From the NCBI GenBank assembly GCA_024734555.1, contig JANPWX010000008.1:5650509-5714508 (forward strand): DNA of 64,000 nt, given 5' to 3'. Each line of letters begins with the position of its first letter. Position 1 is the stretch's first letter. This DNA is from Trochalopteron elliotii (lineage: Eukaryota > Chordata > Aves > Passeriformes > Leiothrichidae). The notes under the pieces are model-generated. The model worked only from the letters and a program-made list of their open reading frames with translations, was not told the origin of the DNA and made no database searches. Of this stretch, positions 1-12,879 are shown in pieces. A program made the position numbers and the translations under genes.

Positions 1-3000
1 AGGTAGAATTCTGGTGTAGTCTTTTGGAGTAATTTGACAAATTAATTACACATTCTGCCAGATAAAATGTGCCACCATATACTCAAAGTATTCTGTACTA
101 ATTGGTAATAATATAGTAGTAACTAATTAAAATGTTCCTGTGATAATTAAGCGATAGGATAATAATGAGATTCAAAACCTGTAGACAAATTTTAAAGCTT
201 TATGTCTAATCATGTGACAGACCTGTAGGCAAAGTCAATGTGAGCTAAGTTTCTTCATCTTTTCCCAAACCGTGGAAGGACTTGATTAAGGCAGAAGTGA
301 GTGAAAAATTGAACTGAGTATATCTGCTGAAGTATTTAAATGCCCAGGAGAGAATCTAGATTCTAGGCTTAAATGTAACATGTCCTTCTGCTTTGTAAAA
401 TAATTTCCTAATTTGCTTTAGTGTTCATATTACACTGACTACTGGGGTTGTTTTCTCAAAGTTGCAGAAGTAGATCATAAGAAATATTTTTTTCTAAAAC
501 TAGCAAGCTGGGAGAATTGCTGATGTTTAAATTGATTACAGGAATAGTAGGAAGGTTATTCTTTCCTGGGTTTCCCTATTTATTACTTAGGTTCTTATCA
601 CTTGTGACAGAAAATAAGATGCACATTGTTTACAGGTACTGTTTTGCTGACTAGAGGAAAACAAAACGTTGATCCTGGTTCCCAGAAAGGTAGCAGCTGG
701 AATTATTTCAGATTATATTAATGTTTTGTTAAAGAGAGAACATTATTTTTTTTTTTAGTGGAAGTTTTCTTGTTCTCTTTTTACCATTTCTGTAAACAAA
801 TAAGGAAATTTTCTCAAAAGGACCTGCTGCCTGCAACTGGCTTCTGTCAAAATGCTTCTCTCACTTTGGCTGGCTCCTCACAAACTTAAATTGATCAGTA
901 GAGATCGTGCAGCAGCAGGAAGAAGTTTGATACCTTCACAAGTATAGAAGTGTCACTTCTAGAGTTTTTTTATTCATGTTCAAGTCTCTAAATTGCATGC
1001 TCAAATTTGAATATGGTTAATAACACAATTTTTTCTTGTGGGTTTTTTTTAGTCTTTCGTTTTTCTTTGTTTTTTTTTTTCTCTGTAGAATTTAATCTTT
1101 TATTTTCCTACTTTAGAGTTTGAATTTTTTTCCTAATTTAAAATAGGTCTTAAAATTTTAAAGAAAGTTTTGGATAAGTTACTTGACTTCAAGTCTGTTC
1201 AAGTTAGAATGATTTTGAAGACATTTAACACATAGAGCCACTTCAGTTCAAAAAAGCAATAAAAATCCAAACCAAGAACACAAACCAAAACCTACATACT
1301 TTCCTCCTAAAACTCTCCAACCAGAAAAAAAAGGAAACTAAATCTCTTTTCCCATGAAATTTTCAGATAAAGTGGGAGCTATAATAATAGCATACTTACT
1401 GTTATTTTAATATCAGTGTTCCAAGATTATATGTGTTAAGTGATAGAAATAAAGATAGGTACTTTGAATAATCAGGTTTTTATTAGATTCTTCTAATTTT
1501 GACAGGCAACTAATTATGGAGTGTCTGAACAAGTCACTCCACATCTGCTTAATATTGCTTAATCTCTAAAATGGGTAAGTAATTATTCACTTGCTTTTTA
1601 TAAGTTATTCTTGACAGGTGATAACTTAAACCAAATACATAGTTCTAGCTCTCATTAAAAAAAAAAATCTAATTCCAGGGGTAATTTCTAAAAGTATTTG
1701 TGATCTTGGGCAGATTAAAGTTTATTCCAGGTGTGGACCTGGAAGCTGACATTACAGAAGCCAGTGGAAGAAACACCTGCTCTTCATTTTTTGTCTTAAA
1801 ATCAGAAATCCTGTCTTGATTAAAAAAAAAAGTACACACATTTATGGCACTCTGGAAACTACTCTTTAGCAGAACTTGGGCTTTTAATTGACTTGCAGTG
1901 AAGCTTTGGGAAATGCAAATTCACAGGCATTTCATATGACAGTGAATTTTCAAAGAGCTTTGTATTTCTGAAGAACTGTAGGGTTATTAAAACAAAGGAT
2001 GAAGTTAAATTTCAGCAGAGAGTTGAAGAAATTTAAAGCAGGACTTTTTTGGTCATATTCCAGTGTGTCTCATGTAGGATAACATTAACCTTTTCTTACT
2101 CTCCATTTCTTATTTTGCCTGTTTGAAAGTGGAAACATCATTATAATAATTTATTGGGTGAAATGTTTGAAATAAAAATTTTGTCAGCATGTCTGAGAGA
2201 GATTTTTTGAGAATCTGTTTTTTATGCGCACATGTAAATGATGAGTTGGGAAAGTAGAAAAATATTCTATCAAACTTGAATAAGAAGTATGAGGATGATA
2301 TGGCACCATCTTCTATAAAAAGCAACAAAGAATTTAAGTATTCAGCATATTTGATCATGAAGGCACTTTGAACCCATAGTCCTGAATATTTACAAAGAAA
2401 ATTTCAGAGCCACATGGGTTGTCTTTTTGCCAAAATGTTAAAAAAAAATATAATCAAGGGGATTAACACTATAACACTAGTTCAGTTGGTGTTAATTTGT
2501 ACTGAGAAGTAAATAAGAACCATTTTTGTAGAAACAGGGTATTTGTACCAGTCTTTGGAAAGTGGCTATTTCTTGGGGCAGTTTTGGATGTGGTTTTTGT
2601 GTTGAAATTGGAAACAGATTGCTTTGGGATTTGTTACTGTTTGTGAAACAAGTGAAAGAAGTTACATATGTTAATTTTCAACTGGAATGTAAATTGCCCT
2701 CTACAAGACAGTCCTGTCCTGTCTTGCAAGAAAATGGACTAATTTGTTTGGTTGCTCCCATTTCCATTCTAATACTATGTTTGTGCGTAAATTTGCTGAA
2801 TGTCTCTCCTCCAGCAGAATAGCAAAGCTGTTTAAGAAAAGGATTATTTTCAGAGTCTGCCTTTGCATATTCAATAGGGCTCATAAAACAGTTTCTCATT
2901 ACTGCTTTCTTCCCTGTGTTATTTAATTCCTAACCATGGCATTCATATCACAGCATAGTGTATCAGATAGATTTTTTAAAAGCAATATTTTTAAAGGTTA

Positions 3001-3020
3001 TCTGTCTGTATTTCTGTGGT

Positions 3021-3162
3021 ACCCAGAGAAGTTGTGCATGCTTCTTCATTGGATATATTCAAGGTTGGGTTGGATGGGGGTTTTCAGCAACATGATCAGG
3101 TGAAAACTGTGCCTGCTCTTGGCTTTTAAGGTCCCTTCCAACCCAAACCATTCTGTGAGTCT
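3021..3162 (+). repeat. CR1 LINE 3'-end fragment
   Basis: The stretch reads like the end of an avian CR1 element. The left part has the GGATATATTCAAGG and GGTTGGATGGGGG motifs. The right part has the hallmark AAGGTCCCTTCCAACCC and CCATTCTGTGAG ending. It is 5'-truncated, as most CR1 copies are, and diverged by point changes. CR1 inserts without a poly(A) tail, ending in short ATTCTGTG-type repeats; here that ending is partly decayed. The orientation is the same as GRID2. Confidence 0.9.
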
Positions 3163-4612
3163 GGGGCATGATGACTCAGCACCTCTGTCTTACTTTTTTA
3201 GAGGGAATAGGAAGCTGAATTTGTACTTTGTGAGGTACTCAAGAAATACTCTCTTATTCCTGTAATACCCTCCCAGTGACCATCTTTAGTGGCAACACCT
3301 GTGTCTGTCTTGTAAGCCAGGCTTCTGTACTCCATGAAATGATTAAACTTTTTGCAGCAAAAGGCTTGTGAAATTTCCAAGTGAAACAGGAAGGGGAAAA
3401 CCAGGAAAATGCCCTCCAGAAAAACCTCATGGTCCAGTCTTTGCACTTTCATGTCTGTGTGTGTGTTCACAGGCATATGTTTGTGTTTCAGCAACATCTC
3501 CAGCATATTGGGAATCTCATTCTCCAGTAAGTTCAGCTCCTACAGGAGTGAGGTGCTGCAGCTGCCTCATGTCATAAAGAAATGGTTTGGCAGCAGTCTT
3601 CTCTCCATCTCTACCTCGCAGTCTGCATCATTTGATTAATTAAAGCATTAGTTTGTCCTTCAAAAATCACAAAGCAGAATTGCATACACAGGCAAAGCAA
3701 CAAGTATGAGAGTGGGAGACAGTAGGCAATGACAAATGATTAACAACTCTTTAAGAGGTTTTTTTTTAGGATGCTGTCTGTCATCCTTGTTGATGCTGTG
3801 TGAGGTGTTCTTCCATTAACAGGTAGGGGCTAATAAAAATGATGAAATAGTGCATCGAATCAGTGTTTGCTCTGGTTCTAAACCAGCATCTAAAAAAGCT
3901 CTGAGCGTACATTATAGGGTTGTTTTCTAATATTCTTTTTTCAAGAATGTGGATACTATACTGTAAATTTATGATGATCACATTAACTTTCTGTATGGGG
4001 TATTAATAATATGGCAAGTCTATCTACAAAACCAGATGCTTTTCACAGCTAGACCCTAACTTGATAGTTATGGATCTGATAGAATACATGAAAAGCTTCT
4101 CATTATTATCAGCTCATTTGTTGCATAATGAATGTGAAGATATTATCACTGCAGTTAATCACCACATCAAGTTTAGAGTGGAACAGTGCACAGAAGATAT
4201 CTCAATTGTTATGCTGTGAAAGGTAACATTGTGTATAAAATGTATTGTTTATATGATGATAATATTGTGCCCTGCTGCATTTACCAAAGTAATTAGCGAT
4301 CTCCAATGCTCCTACAGGTGCTTGTGCAGCACTTTTTAATCTGCAGGAACAAACTCTTTGTGGCTCTGCAATTTGTGCAATCAGTTAGTTACCTCTTAAA
4401 AAGCAAAACAAGGTCTATGTCAATTGTTATTTCTTTGATATAGTAGTTTTTACACTCCTTTTCTACTTGAGGACCCCTTAAGTTAATGAGAATGTTGAGC
4501 AATTGAGAAAGGGACCTTATTACTTACCCAGAGATTTTCTAGGCTTGCCTGTTAAGATGGCATTATATCTTGCATAGGGAAAAAAAACCCCAAACCATCA
4601 AAACAGATGGCT

Positions 4613-4697
4613 CGTGGTGTGATTTTTGGGGCTGGACTGTCCCAGGCTGGGAGTTGAACTTTGATTGTGGGTCCCTTCTAATTCATGATGTCCTGTA
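4613..4697 (+). repeat. CR1 LINE 3'-end fragment
   Basis: It begins with GTGATTTTTGGGGCTG and continues through GGGAGTTGAACTTTGATTG and GTGGGTCCCTTCTAATTC to a decayed GATGTCCTGT end. This matches, in order, the final 80-90 bp of the avian CR1 subfamilies that end CAACTCAGGATATTCTGTG. It is more diverged than the copy near 3.1 kb, suggesting an older insertion. Confidence 0.8.
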
Positions 4698-6343
4698 AAG
4701 TACATCTCTTGGTAGGACTACAATGTTTTGCCTTCCTCTCCCTCTGTATTCCTCTTTCTTGTACTTGGTAGCCAACAATAACACATCAGAAAAAGGGACT
4801 GGCAAATGACAGCTGTTTTTTAAATGAGATTAACAAGATTCAGCAGATGATTTTGACAAATTGTACCATTTGCTACATTAAATATAAGTGTAAAATGATG
4901 GTTTAAAACTTGAGAACAATTAGAAATATCTGTCAGGATGAGCCCAAAATAATTCAATGGTGACTGGAAGGAGTTCGTGCTTGTGCATATGTGCCTGACA
5001 GACAATGTAAATAAGAGGGATAAGATCTTAGAGTCTGTTCTTTCCAAATGTGAACATAATTCCCAATGACACTGACGTGTGTCCACAATGTTGTGGTAGA
5101 ATTAAGCAGAAAAAAATATCCACTGTGCATTCTGGTATTGCAAACCGTCAGAGCAGTAATTTTCAAAACTTCCTGAGCTCCACAGAACTCCAGAACCTAT
5201 TGTGTGCAGATGAAGTGACCCCCAAAGTGCCTCCCATCATACTGAAATTAAATTAAGGCAGTGCAAAGGCAGTTGATTCTATACCTTAAGGCTTGTGTCC
5301 CACCTTACCTAGAAATTCAGTATCTCCTTATAATTTGTAGGTTTAACATACAATACCTGAAGTATTGGCTGTCACTGCATGTAAATCTGTTCAGAAATGC
5401 TTAAAAAGTAGAGTCTTCATTTAATTTGTCAGCCTGCCAAGCCACCATTCTTCCAGAGCTTGGTTGGTATACTCCGGAGATAACAAAAAGGAGAAGGTGT
5501 AATATGGTGGATACCCTTCTGAAGTCACATAATTTAAATAACAGTTTTCAAAGCCAAACTGAACTGTATCAGTTTTTTTCTTGAGACTGGGACTTTAAAA
5601 AACAACTATGTTCTGGCAGAAGAATGGAGAGACTTTTCTTTATTTAGATGAAAACTGCACTTTTCTGACTTTCTCTTTATTTCAAACAGACTTTGCCTCT
5701 AGCAATTTGCCAGATTGAGACACCTGTAAAATTCCTCATTCAACTCTGTTTCAAATATTTCAAGTTAGAAAATGAGAACAATAAAAGGAAAGAGTTGCTT
5801 TATTGCTTCTGTGATATTCCAGTCATATAGCTGATCTGAGAATGGGTTAAGTGCTTATAAAAGGGAACAGAAATGGACTGCGTGTTTTTATGGTGTAGGT
5901 TCTAGAGGGAGCAGAGGTATCTTTTGCCGTGTTTTGGGTAAGTGGTGCCACACAAAGCACTGTATAAAACTCAGCAGGATCTTGTTTCCAGATGTGACTT
6001 GGGAGAGACTATTCATATACCTAAATTTAGGTGTGTACATTCAAAAGGAATTTGTTAAACTTTGGTATGAGTAGGGAAAGCTTTCACTCTCCAGTCTAGC
6101 TCTTTAATCTCTGATTTAATTGTTGTGTCCAGCTAAAAGGGTAGTTTCTCTTATTAACACCAGTAACACACAATTTATATACATACACCAGACTGCACAA
6201 CTAGATGGCAAAATTCAGAGGGAGGGTGACTTCCCTAGAAAATAATGCGGGGGATTTTGTTTTGGAGTGTTTTTTTTTTTCTTTTTTTCCCTCACATATT
6301 CGGATCAGGTGTAGACCTTGTATTTAATAATTTTGCTGCTGCC

Positions 6344-6358
6344 TTTTTTTTTTTTTTT
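6344..6358. repeat. Poly-T tract, 15 bases
   Basis: Uninterrupted T run within a wider T-rich zone that also includes T tracts near 6270-6290. Not attached to a recognisable retrotransposon. Confidence 0.9.
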
Positions 6359-7019
6359 GTCCTCATTACATTAAAAATGGACACAGTTGGTGTTATTTAA
6401 GGAATGAATTCTGGAGATAGCAGTGATCTGTACACAGATAATACACAGATAATGTATGGTTGCCTGGTGCCACTGATCTCAGGGGAACAGGCATTGCTCA
6501 TGATCTGGGAAAATATCCACTCTTCTCTATCAGAAGCAGACCTTTTTAAAAGTCCATTAAAAAAATGACAGTAGGGCCTGATGCTTCTTAGTTGATCAGT
6601 CTTGTGTCAGTGGTAATCAAGAAACTATAGGAAAGTTTTTTCTGGTCTCATCTGTGCTGCTAAAAGTAACAAGTAGAACTTCCATACGTATGTGTAGATT
6701 TAGTGTTGGTAACGTTCTCTTAAACTGATTGTTCTAGTTTTCCTTTATATATCTGTTGATAAATAATGGAAGGTATGTGCTAATGCTTTGCTCAATATCT
6801 TTATTGTGCCTGTTAAAATTAGAGATCTACAAAGCAGAAAGACAAATCTTACCTTTACAGTTTGGTGGGCATGGAGACATTACTTTCTCTGCAGAAGGAG
6901 GTGGTGCAGGTGCTCCTCAGCCTACCCTGCTGTCTCTTTTAACATCATCATGGGAGCTGTGAAAGTCTTGAAAAATTAAAATGAACAAACAAGTAGTGTT
7001 TTCAAAAATTTCAGCTTGA

Positions 7020-7290
7020 CCTAGATGCACACTGGTGCTGAGATCCCTGTGGTGCAGGGCAGGGAGGCTCTGGGGAGGATGACGATTCCAGATGCACAGG
7101 ATTGGCTGTGCCCTGAGCCAAAGCCCCACTCTGGCCCCGGCTGAGGCAGACCTGGTCCCCATGGGGCTCAGTGACCCAGCCCTGTGCTGGGCCTGGCATC
7201 CACAGCCTGATGTGCCAGGTGGCTCAGGACACATCTGCTGGGAGCTCCCTCCTGGTATGGGAGGTGGAGGAGTTCAGCTGCCTTCATGCT
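7020..7290. other. GC-rich islet within AT-rich intron 1
   Basis: Composition changes abruptly from AT-rich to GC-rich for about 270 bp and then returns. It is full of GGGCAGGG, CCCCGGCTGAGG and CTGGGCCTGG-type words but contains few CpG dinucleotides, so it is not a CpG-island promoter by appearance. Both strands stay open over most of it, which is an effect of composition. It could be an old GC-rich transposon or LTR fragment; I could not match it to one. Confidence 0.5.
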
Positions 7291-8611
7291 GCAATGGCAA
7301 AATTAAGCTTGCTGTGCTGCTTCTGAAACTTAGTCAACTTACAAGGCAAAGGCAAAGTGCGCTGTTTGCCCTTCTTTGACAAAATCAAGATGTGATTGCA
7401 CTTACTCAGCTGCCTGTTGGTCAACAGAGAAGCTTAACAGCAGCTCTCAATATGTCACAGTGAAATTTAGGGTCCAATTGTATGTGTGCAGGCTGAATAC
7501 CACAGTAATGGGAGCTGCATGTACAAGGCAAGGTCTCTGTATGTGACTTGCTAAATTTCTACATTACTTCAGCCCCTATCTAAAACTCCTGCAGTCCCTC
7601 TTGTTGTTGACAATAATACCATTATAATTGTCCTACTAAAGCTGCATGCATATATTCAGTAAATCAGGCATGACAGTATGCAATACACCCAGGCATTTGC
7701 TGCAATAGTTAAAAATGAATGGATTTGATATAAATTCTCCCAACCAGACATGCACATGGCCTAGAAATAATGTGAGATTTGGTTCTACAGCATATCTGAG
7801 GATGTCAAATTCCAATCTTAGGCCTCTAGAAATTAATGTTTCCTAACGTTATTTGATACTGGGGAGCTGGACCTGTGGCAATGAACTCATACATCCGAAG
7901 GATGTTTCAGATGAGATGTGCCATGAAAAGTCAACACTCTCAGCTTCCAGTTCGGAGCATTAACAGCATGGCCATTCTTCTCCCAGCAGCAGTGTTAAGT
8001 TTCTCATTCAGAATAATAATTCAATAGCAGCAGTTGAGAAAACACAGTGGAGTTGGATTCAGACACTGGAAAAAGTTGGCAATATCAGTGGCACAAAAAA
8101 TTGTCATAGAATCAGGAGCTGCTGAGAATGCGAGATAGTCTCTCAGAAAGTTTCTATGTAGACTTTCCCATTTTCTTCCTCTTCTCTCCAAACATTCCTG
8201 GAATGAACTAGTAAATTACTGGGCAAAGCATATATGGCTTTTATTGGTGAGGGGGCTCTGTGCAATGGTAGAAGGTGAAAATCAAACACGTGCTGAAATT
8301 GAACTGTGACCTCAATTCACAATGGCATTTAAGCCATGTGGCCTTTGAAATAAGGTACTTAATTTTCTGAGACTAATATGGGGCACTGAGGTCCAGAAAT
8401 GTCATACTTTCATATGTAATAAAATTATAGCACTTAAGAACACTTGAAGCAGTGGACTTTGTCCATTCTTAGTTAGAAAGAAAGACGAACAATGATTTAA
8501 ATCTCTTCTTGCTTTGTCATTGCAGGCATGACTCATTTCTCTCACATTTTTGTTTTCTGGACTGATCCCACAAGACTGCTCAAATCATCTAGAAATAGCT
8601 GATAATATCTC

Positions 8612-8656
8612 TTTTGGATTTTTTTTGGATTTTTTTTATTTTGGATATTTTTTGTG
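8612..8656. repeat. Short T-rich repeat (TTTTTGGA type)
   Basis: Runs of T punctuated by GGA at roughly 10- to 15-base spacing, three occurrences. Simple low-complexity sequence. Confidence 0.7.
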
Positions 8657-11600
8657 TGTATGGGTCAGTAGGGCAAGGGATCTTTGAAAAGCCATTCTAA
8701 TGATGTTATCAGTATCTGAACTTATTGAGCATTTTTCTGATTTGGTCTACATTAACTTAAAATGATAGATTTCTGGTGGCATGGCTGAGTGCAAATGAGA
8801 TAGTTAAATGCAGAGAATTCTCTGCTAAACCACATGACATTATTGATGTGCTGAGGGTTTTTAAAAAGCTAGGAGAGAATTATGTTTGTGCTGTCCTCAT
8901 CCAGATTCTGAAGTAAAGCTGGAAGTAATGACATGCTAGTAAAACAGGAGGGAGAAACTGGTGCAGAGCAGTTGCTGTGTCAGCATGTCAGCTCCTGATG
9001 CAATCATGGGAGTGCTCCTTGAGCATAGTTAGAAATGACATGTTTAGTGTGAGGCCACTTCCAGCGGGGCTGGAAGAGAAATAAACAGCATTACTTCTGT
9101 ATAATTTTGAAGACTTTCTCCCTCTGTAAATAGTGTTGTTGCATCATTTTTCTAGACAGTGAATGCCTTACAGTATCAATAGAAATAATTTTCTTTTCCT
9201 CCTCAGCTGTTACTACTTTCTGCAACAATTTTTCTTATGGCCAAAAGAGTTCATTCTAGACCTGTACTCCATGTAAGTTTGTGGTCATCCCAATTCTCTG
9301 ATTTCCAGCTCTACATGAAGAAATGAGAGAGCATATAGGTCTCACTAGGGAAGTAATTTTCAAGTCTGATACCCTTTATTTTTTCATTTGTGTTGTTTGA
9401 TTTGGTTGAATGACAGTATTTTGAAGAATACACACCATAACTTCAGACTTCAGGCCTTGGCAAGAAAATATAATACCTCATTCATAAGGTTTAAGTTAAC
9501 CTGAAGTTAAAGGTTGCATATTGAGCTAGAGGTAAAAATTTTGGTGCACCTCTTTCACATCAGAAAGATCAGTCCTGTAAACTAGGGGATAATTCCTGAA
9601 ATGACAGTGAAAGGAAAATATTCCAGCAATGTTACTACTGTCCAAGCAATCTCTTCCATCTTTTCATTGAAATGGCTTTTCTTTTAGAAAACAAGCAAAA
9701 ATAATACCTCTTCCACCCCCTTCTGTAACAGAAAGCTATATAGACACATAAAGAACAGCTGAAACAGAGACATAAAATTGTGTATATATATGGGAATAGT
9801 AACAATATAAACACGATTCAGGGATTTTGTGGTTTGGCTTTTTTTTTTGTTTTTAGGTTTTCAATGTTATATAACAACTGAAATTAAATTTTGAGAATCA
9901 ATTATGTAATAAAATTTCTCTTATCACTCTTTGAAAGTGTAATGCATGTGCTGCTGTGCACTGCCATCTCCTGAAAGGAGCAGAGTAATCTTTATTATAG
10001 CTTAAACGGCTTTTTGTGTAGAGAAGTTAGGTACTCTAGGTATGAATTGGGCCTGAATTTCTAAAGGAAAACAATCTAATTCCTGCTTGGATGCACAGAC
10101 ACGAACTATGTTTAGAACTTTTTATATGCAATTCACCTATATATCTATGTGGTTTACTTATGGAAATACTCCTATGCTAGAACATGTGTAATGATTTTCC
10201 TGTGAGGTAGTTAAGTACAGTATTGGTTACAGGAGAAATTGCATCTGAAATATGGAGCCATAAAACCATGAGCAGTGGTCAGAGCAAAAGTGGAGGCATT
10301 GTACTCAAGGGAGAAAGAGCAGCATTTGTGAAAACAGCATGGAGTTTGATCTAACCAGTCCCTTATGCATTCAGGTGCTGCCAGAAGTAGGGTTTGTTTC
10401 AGGCTGAGAAACTGGACAAAAAGTATAGGAGTTTATTATGAGTATCTGTGTGTGAAAGAAAGACAAGATTGTCAAGAAGGTTCATCTGTTGAGGACCTGG
10501 ATGGATTCACCAGTGCAGGATTATCTTGGCAGCAGTTTTCAGTTTCAGTTGCCCGGTGGAAGGGCAAAGGTGCTGAAGGGGATTTCTGTGATGGCACATA
10601 CAGAAGAATCTTAGTTACCTGGGATTTTGCTGTATCCCCTACTCAGTAAATGACCTGGTTTATTTTGGGGACCAAGCCAGGCTTAAGATGGTGTTTCCCA
10701 TCTGTTGAATAAGTAGTTGTACTCCGCAGTGTTGGCTGGAAGATCCTTGTTTTGCCATGCTGTTTTGCAGCACAAGTCAACAGCTGCCCTGTGTGTGTTC
10801 CTGAAATCTGTGTATGTTCACTTCTTTACAGTGTAGCATTTGAGGCAAAATTACTCTTCAGGGATAGAATTTGACTGATTACTGTAATTATTTCCCAATT
10901 CTTTTTTCCCCCCTTAATTTTACCCTCGTTACTAAGTAGCCATGTAGAATTGTTCCTTCAAATGTTTGCAGGGCTTTGCCATTATTATTAGTATTGGTGT
11001 AACCCCCAAGTGAAGCCTGTGGGTTTGGTCTGAGTTCCATGAGGTAAGAAATATGTTTTAAGATATGTCTTGGACAAAGTTTTTTGTCCCCTTAAATGCT
11101 ACACGTATCCACAAATAACTGCTTTGTGGAGAAGACAGGGTTTGTAGCATCTTGCATACCAAGCGTGTTCTTGGCCACGTGTAGCTTTGCTTTGTGGAGC
11201 TAAATAAAACAAGGGAAAATGGAACAGGGGGCAAGGGGAAAAATGAATGTTCTCAACTGAGATTTGCACAGAGATGACAGGTGAATGAGGTGGAGAGGTA
11301 AAGAACAGCTGTTCCAGATGGTAGGAGCTTCAGGAGGGAAAACGCTGGAGTCAAAGCGGTCAGATTGTAGGAAGAGATGATGCTCATGAAGGATGAGTGG
11401 TGCTGGCAGGGAGATGAGTGTCGCAGGTCAGTGGGAGAAACACAGCAAACACTGTGTGTGAAGTTTATGTACCTTAAAGTAGCCATTTCCTCTAAATGAA
11501 TCATTTTCAGTTCTTTCCAGCACTGATTGCGGGTGCATACCTGCGGTTATCAGTGATCAGCGTTTTCTGTTGTCTGTTTGCCTTGACACATTCACTGCCT

Positions 11601-12654
11601 TAGCTGAGTTCTGTGCTGACAACAGACACTTGAGAATGAATAAATAAACACAGTTTTCAAAAGTCTGGTTTTGAAGCAGCCCTTCTGTCTCTCTAATCTA
11701 CTGCCTGGAATGGAAAGCTTTAAGGGTGCTTGAAAGTCTAATAGCCTTGATTTTAAGGTTTCAAACAATCTAGCATTTGCCATAGGACTATAACACTGTA
11801 ATTTGAGCCATCTCTGGATAAATAGGTCATGCAAAAAGGAAGTGTAAAAGGATAGGAAATTAGTGATGCTTAAAGTGATGCTATGGTTTAAAGAAAAAAA
11901 AGCTTAGTCTTGGAATTCTTTTTCAATACACCTGAAGAATTGGCTAAATGAGAGTTGGGCACTCTTGCTCTGCTAGCTCTTCTTGAGTTTATTGGTTCCC
12001 TGTTCAGTGTTCTGCTTAAATGTTTTGAAGAAATAGGCAAAACGTCCACTTTTTGTGAGATTTATAAAGGCAGAACTTATTTTAATTAACCATTTAAATT
12101 TGAATTTAACTTACTGACTTCAAGAGTCAGACAGCTGAAATTGTTGTTTTGCAAATCCTAGAGGTATTACACCTGAAATAATTTATATTGGCTGCTGACT
12201 TGTCTGTTGATCATGGGTGTCAATTCTACCTCATTTTCCCAGTGCTGCTACATTTTAGCTTTATTTTCACGTTGTTTGAACTTCATATATTTTAGTTGTC
12301 AGTAGACATGATGCAAAATGTAGATCCTAGCCCACTATAGTCATTCAATATATTAAATAGCACCTTTGGAAGAAACTCAACTTTCATTTCATGGCCATGT
12401 TCTTATAACTGATCATTTTCTTTGTGCCTAACTAGTTTTTAATGATATTTCTAGCCGGAATCAATGCTTCCCTTCAATTTTTGTCTTCGATTGTGTCAAA
12501 ATGTAAGAATTCTGTATATTGTGAAGTAACTTTGGGGCTCTGTACAGAAAGAACTGCTCTTAATGAGTGAGGAATGCATGATGTTCTAGCAAAAAATGTC
12601 TAAAGTGTTTATGATTAATGCTTTGGGATACTTCAGGTGAAAGGCACAAAATGA

Positions 12655-12879
<225 letters not shown>

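Noticed and set aside
7092..7379. Plus-strand 95-codon frame in the GC-rich islet, Pro/Gly/Ala-rich
   Set aside because: GC-rich sequence lacks stop codons in all frames; both strands are open. No splice sites or motif support a coding exon.
8101..8150. TCATAGAATCAGGAG resembling the start of a reverse-orientation CR1
   Set aside because: The following sequence lacks the GGTTTGGGTTGGAAGGGAC block, so the short match is probably chance.
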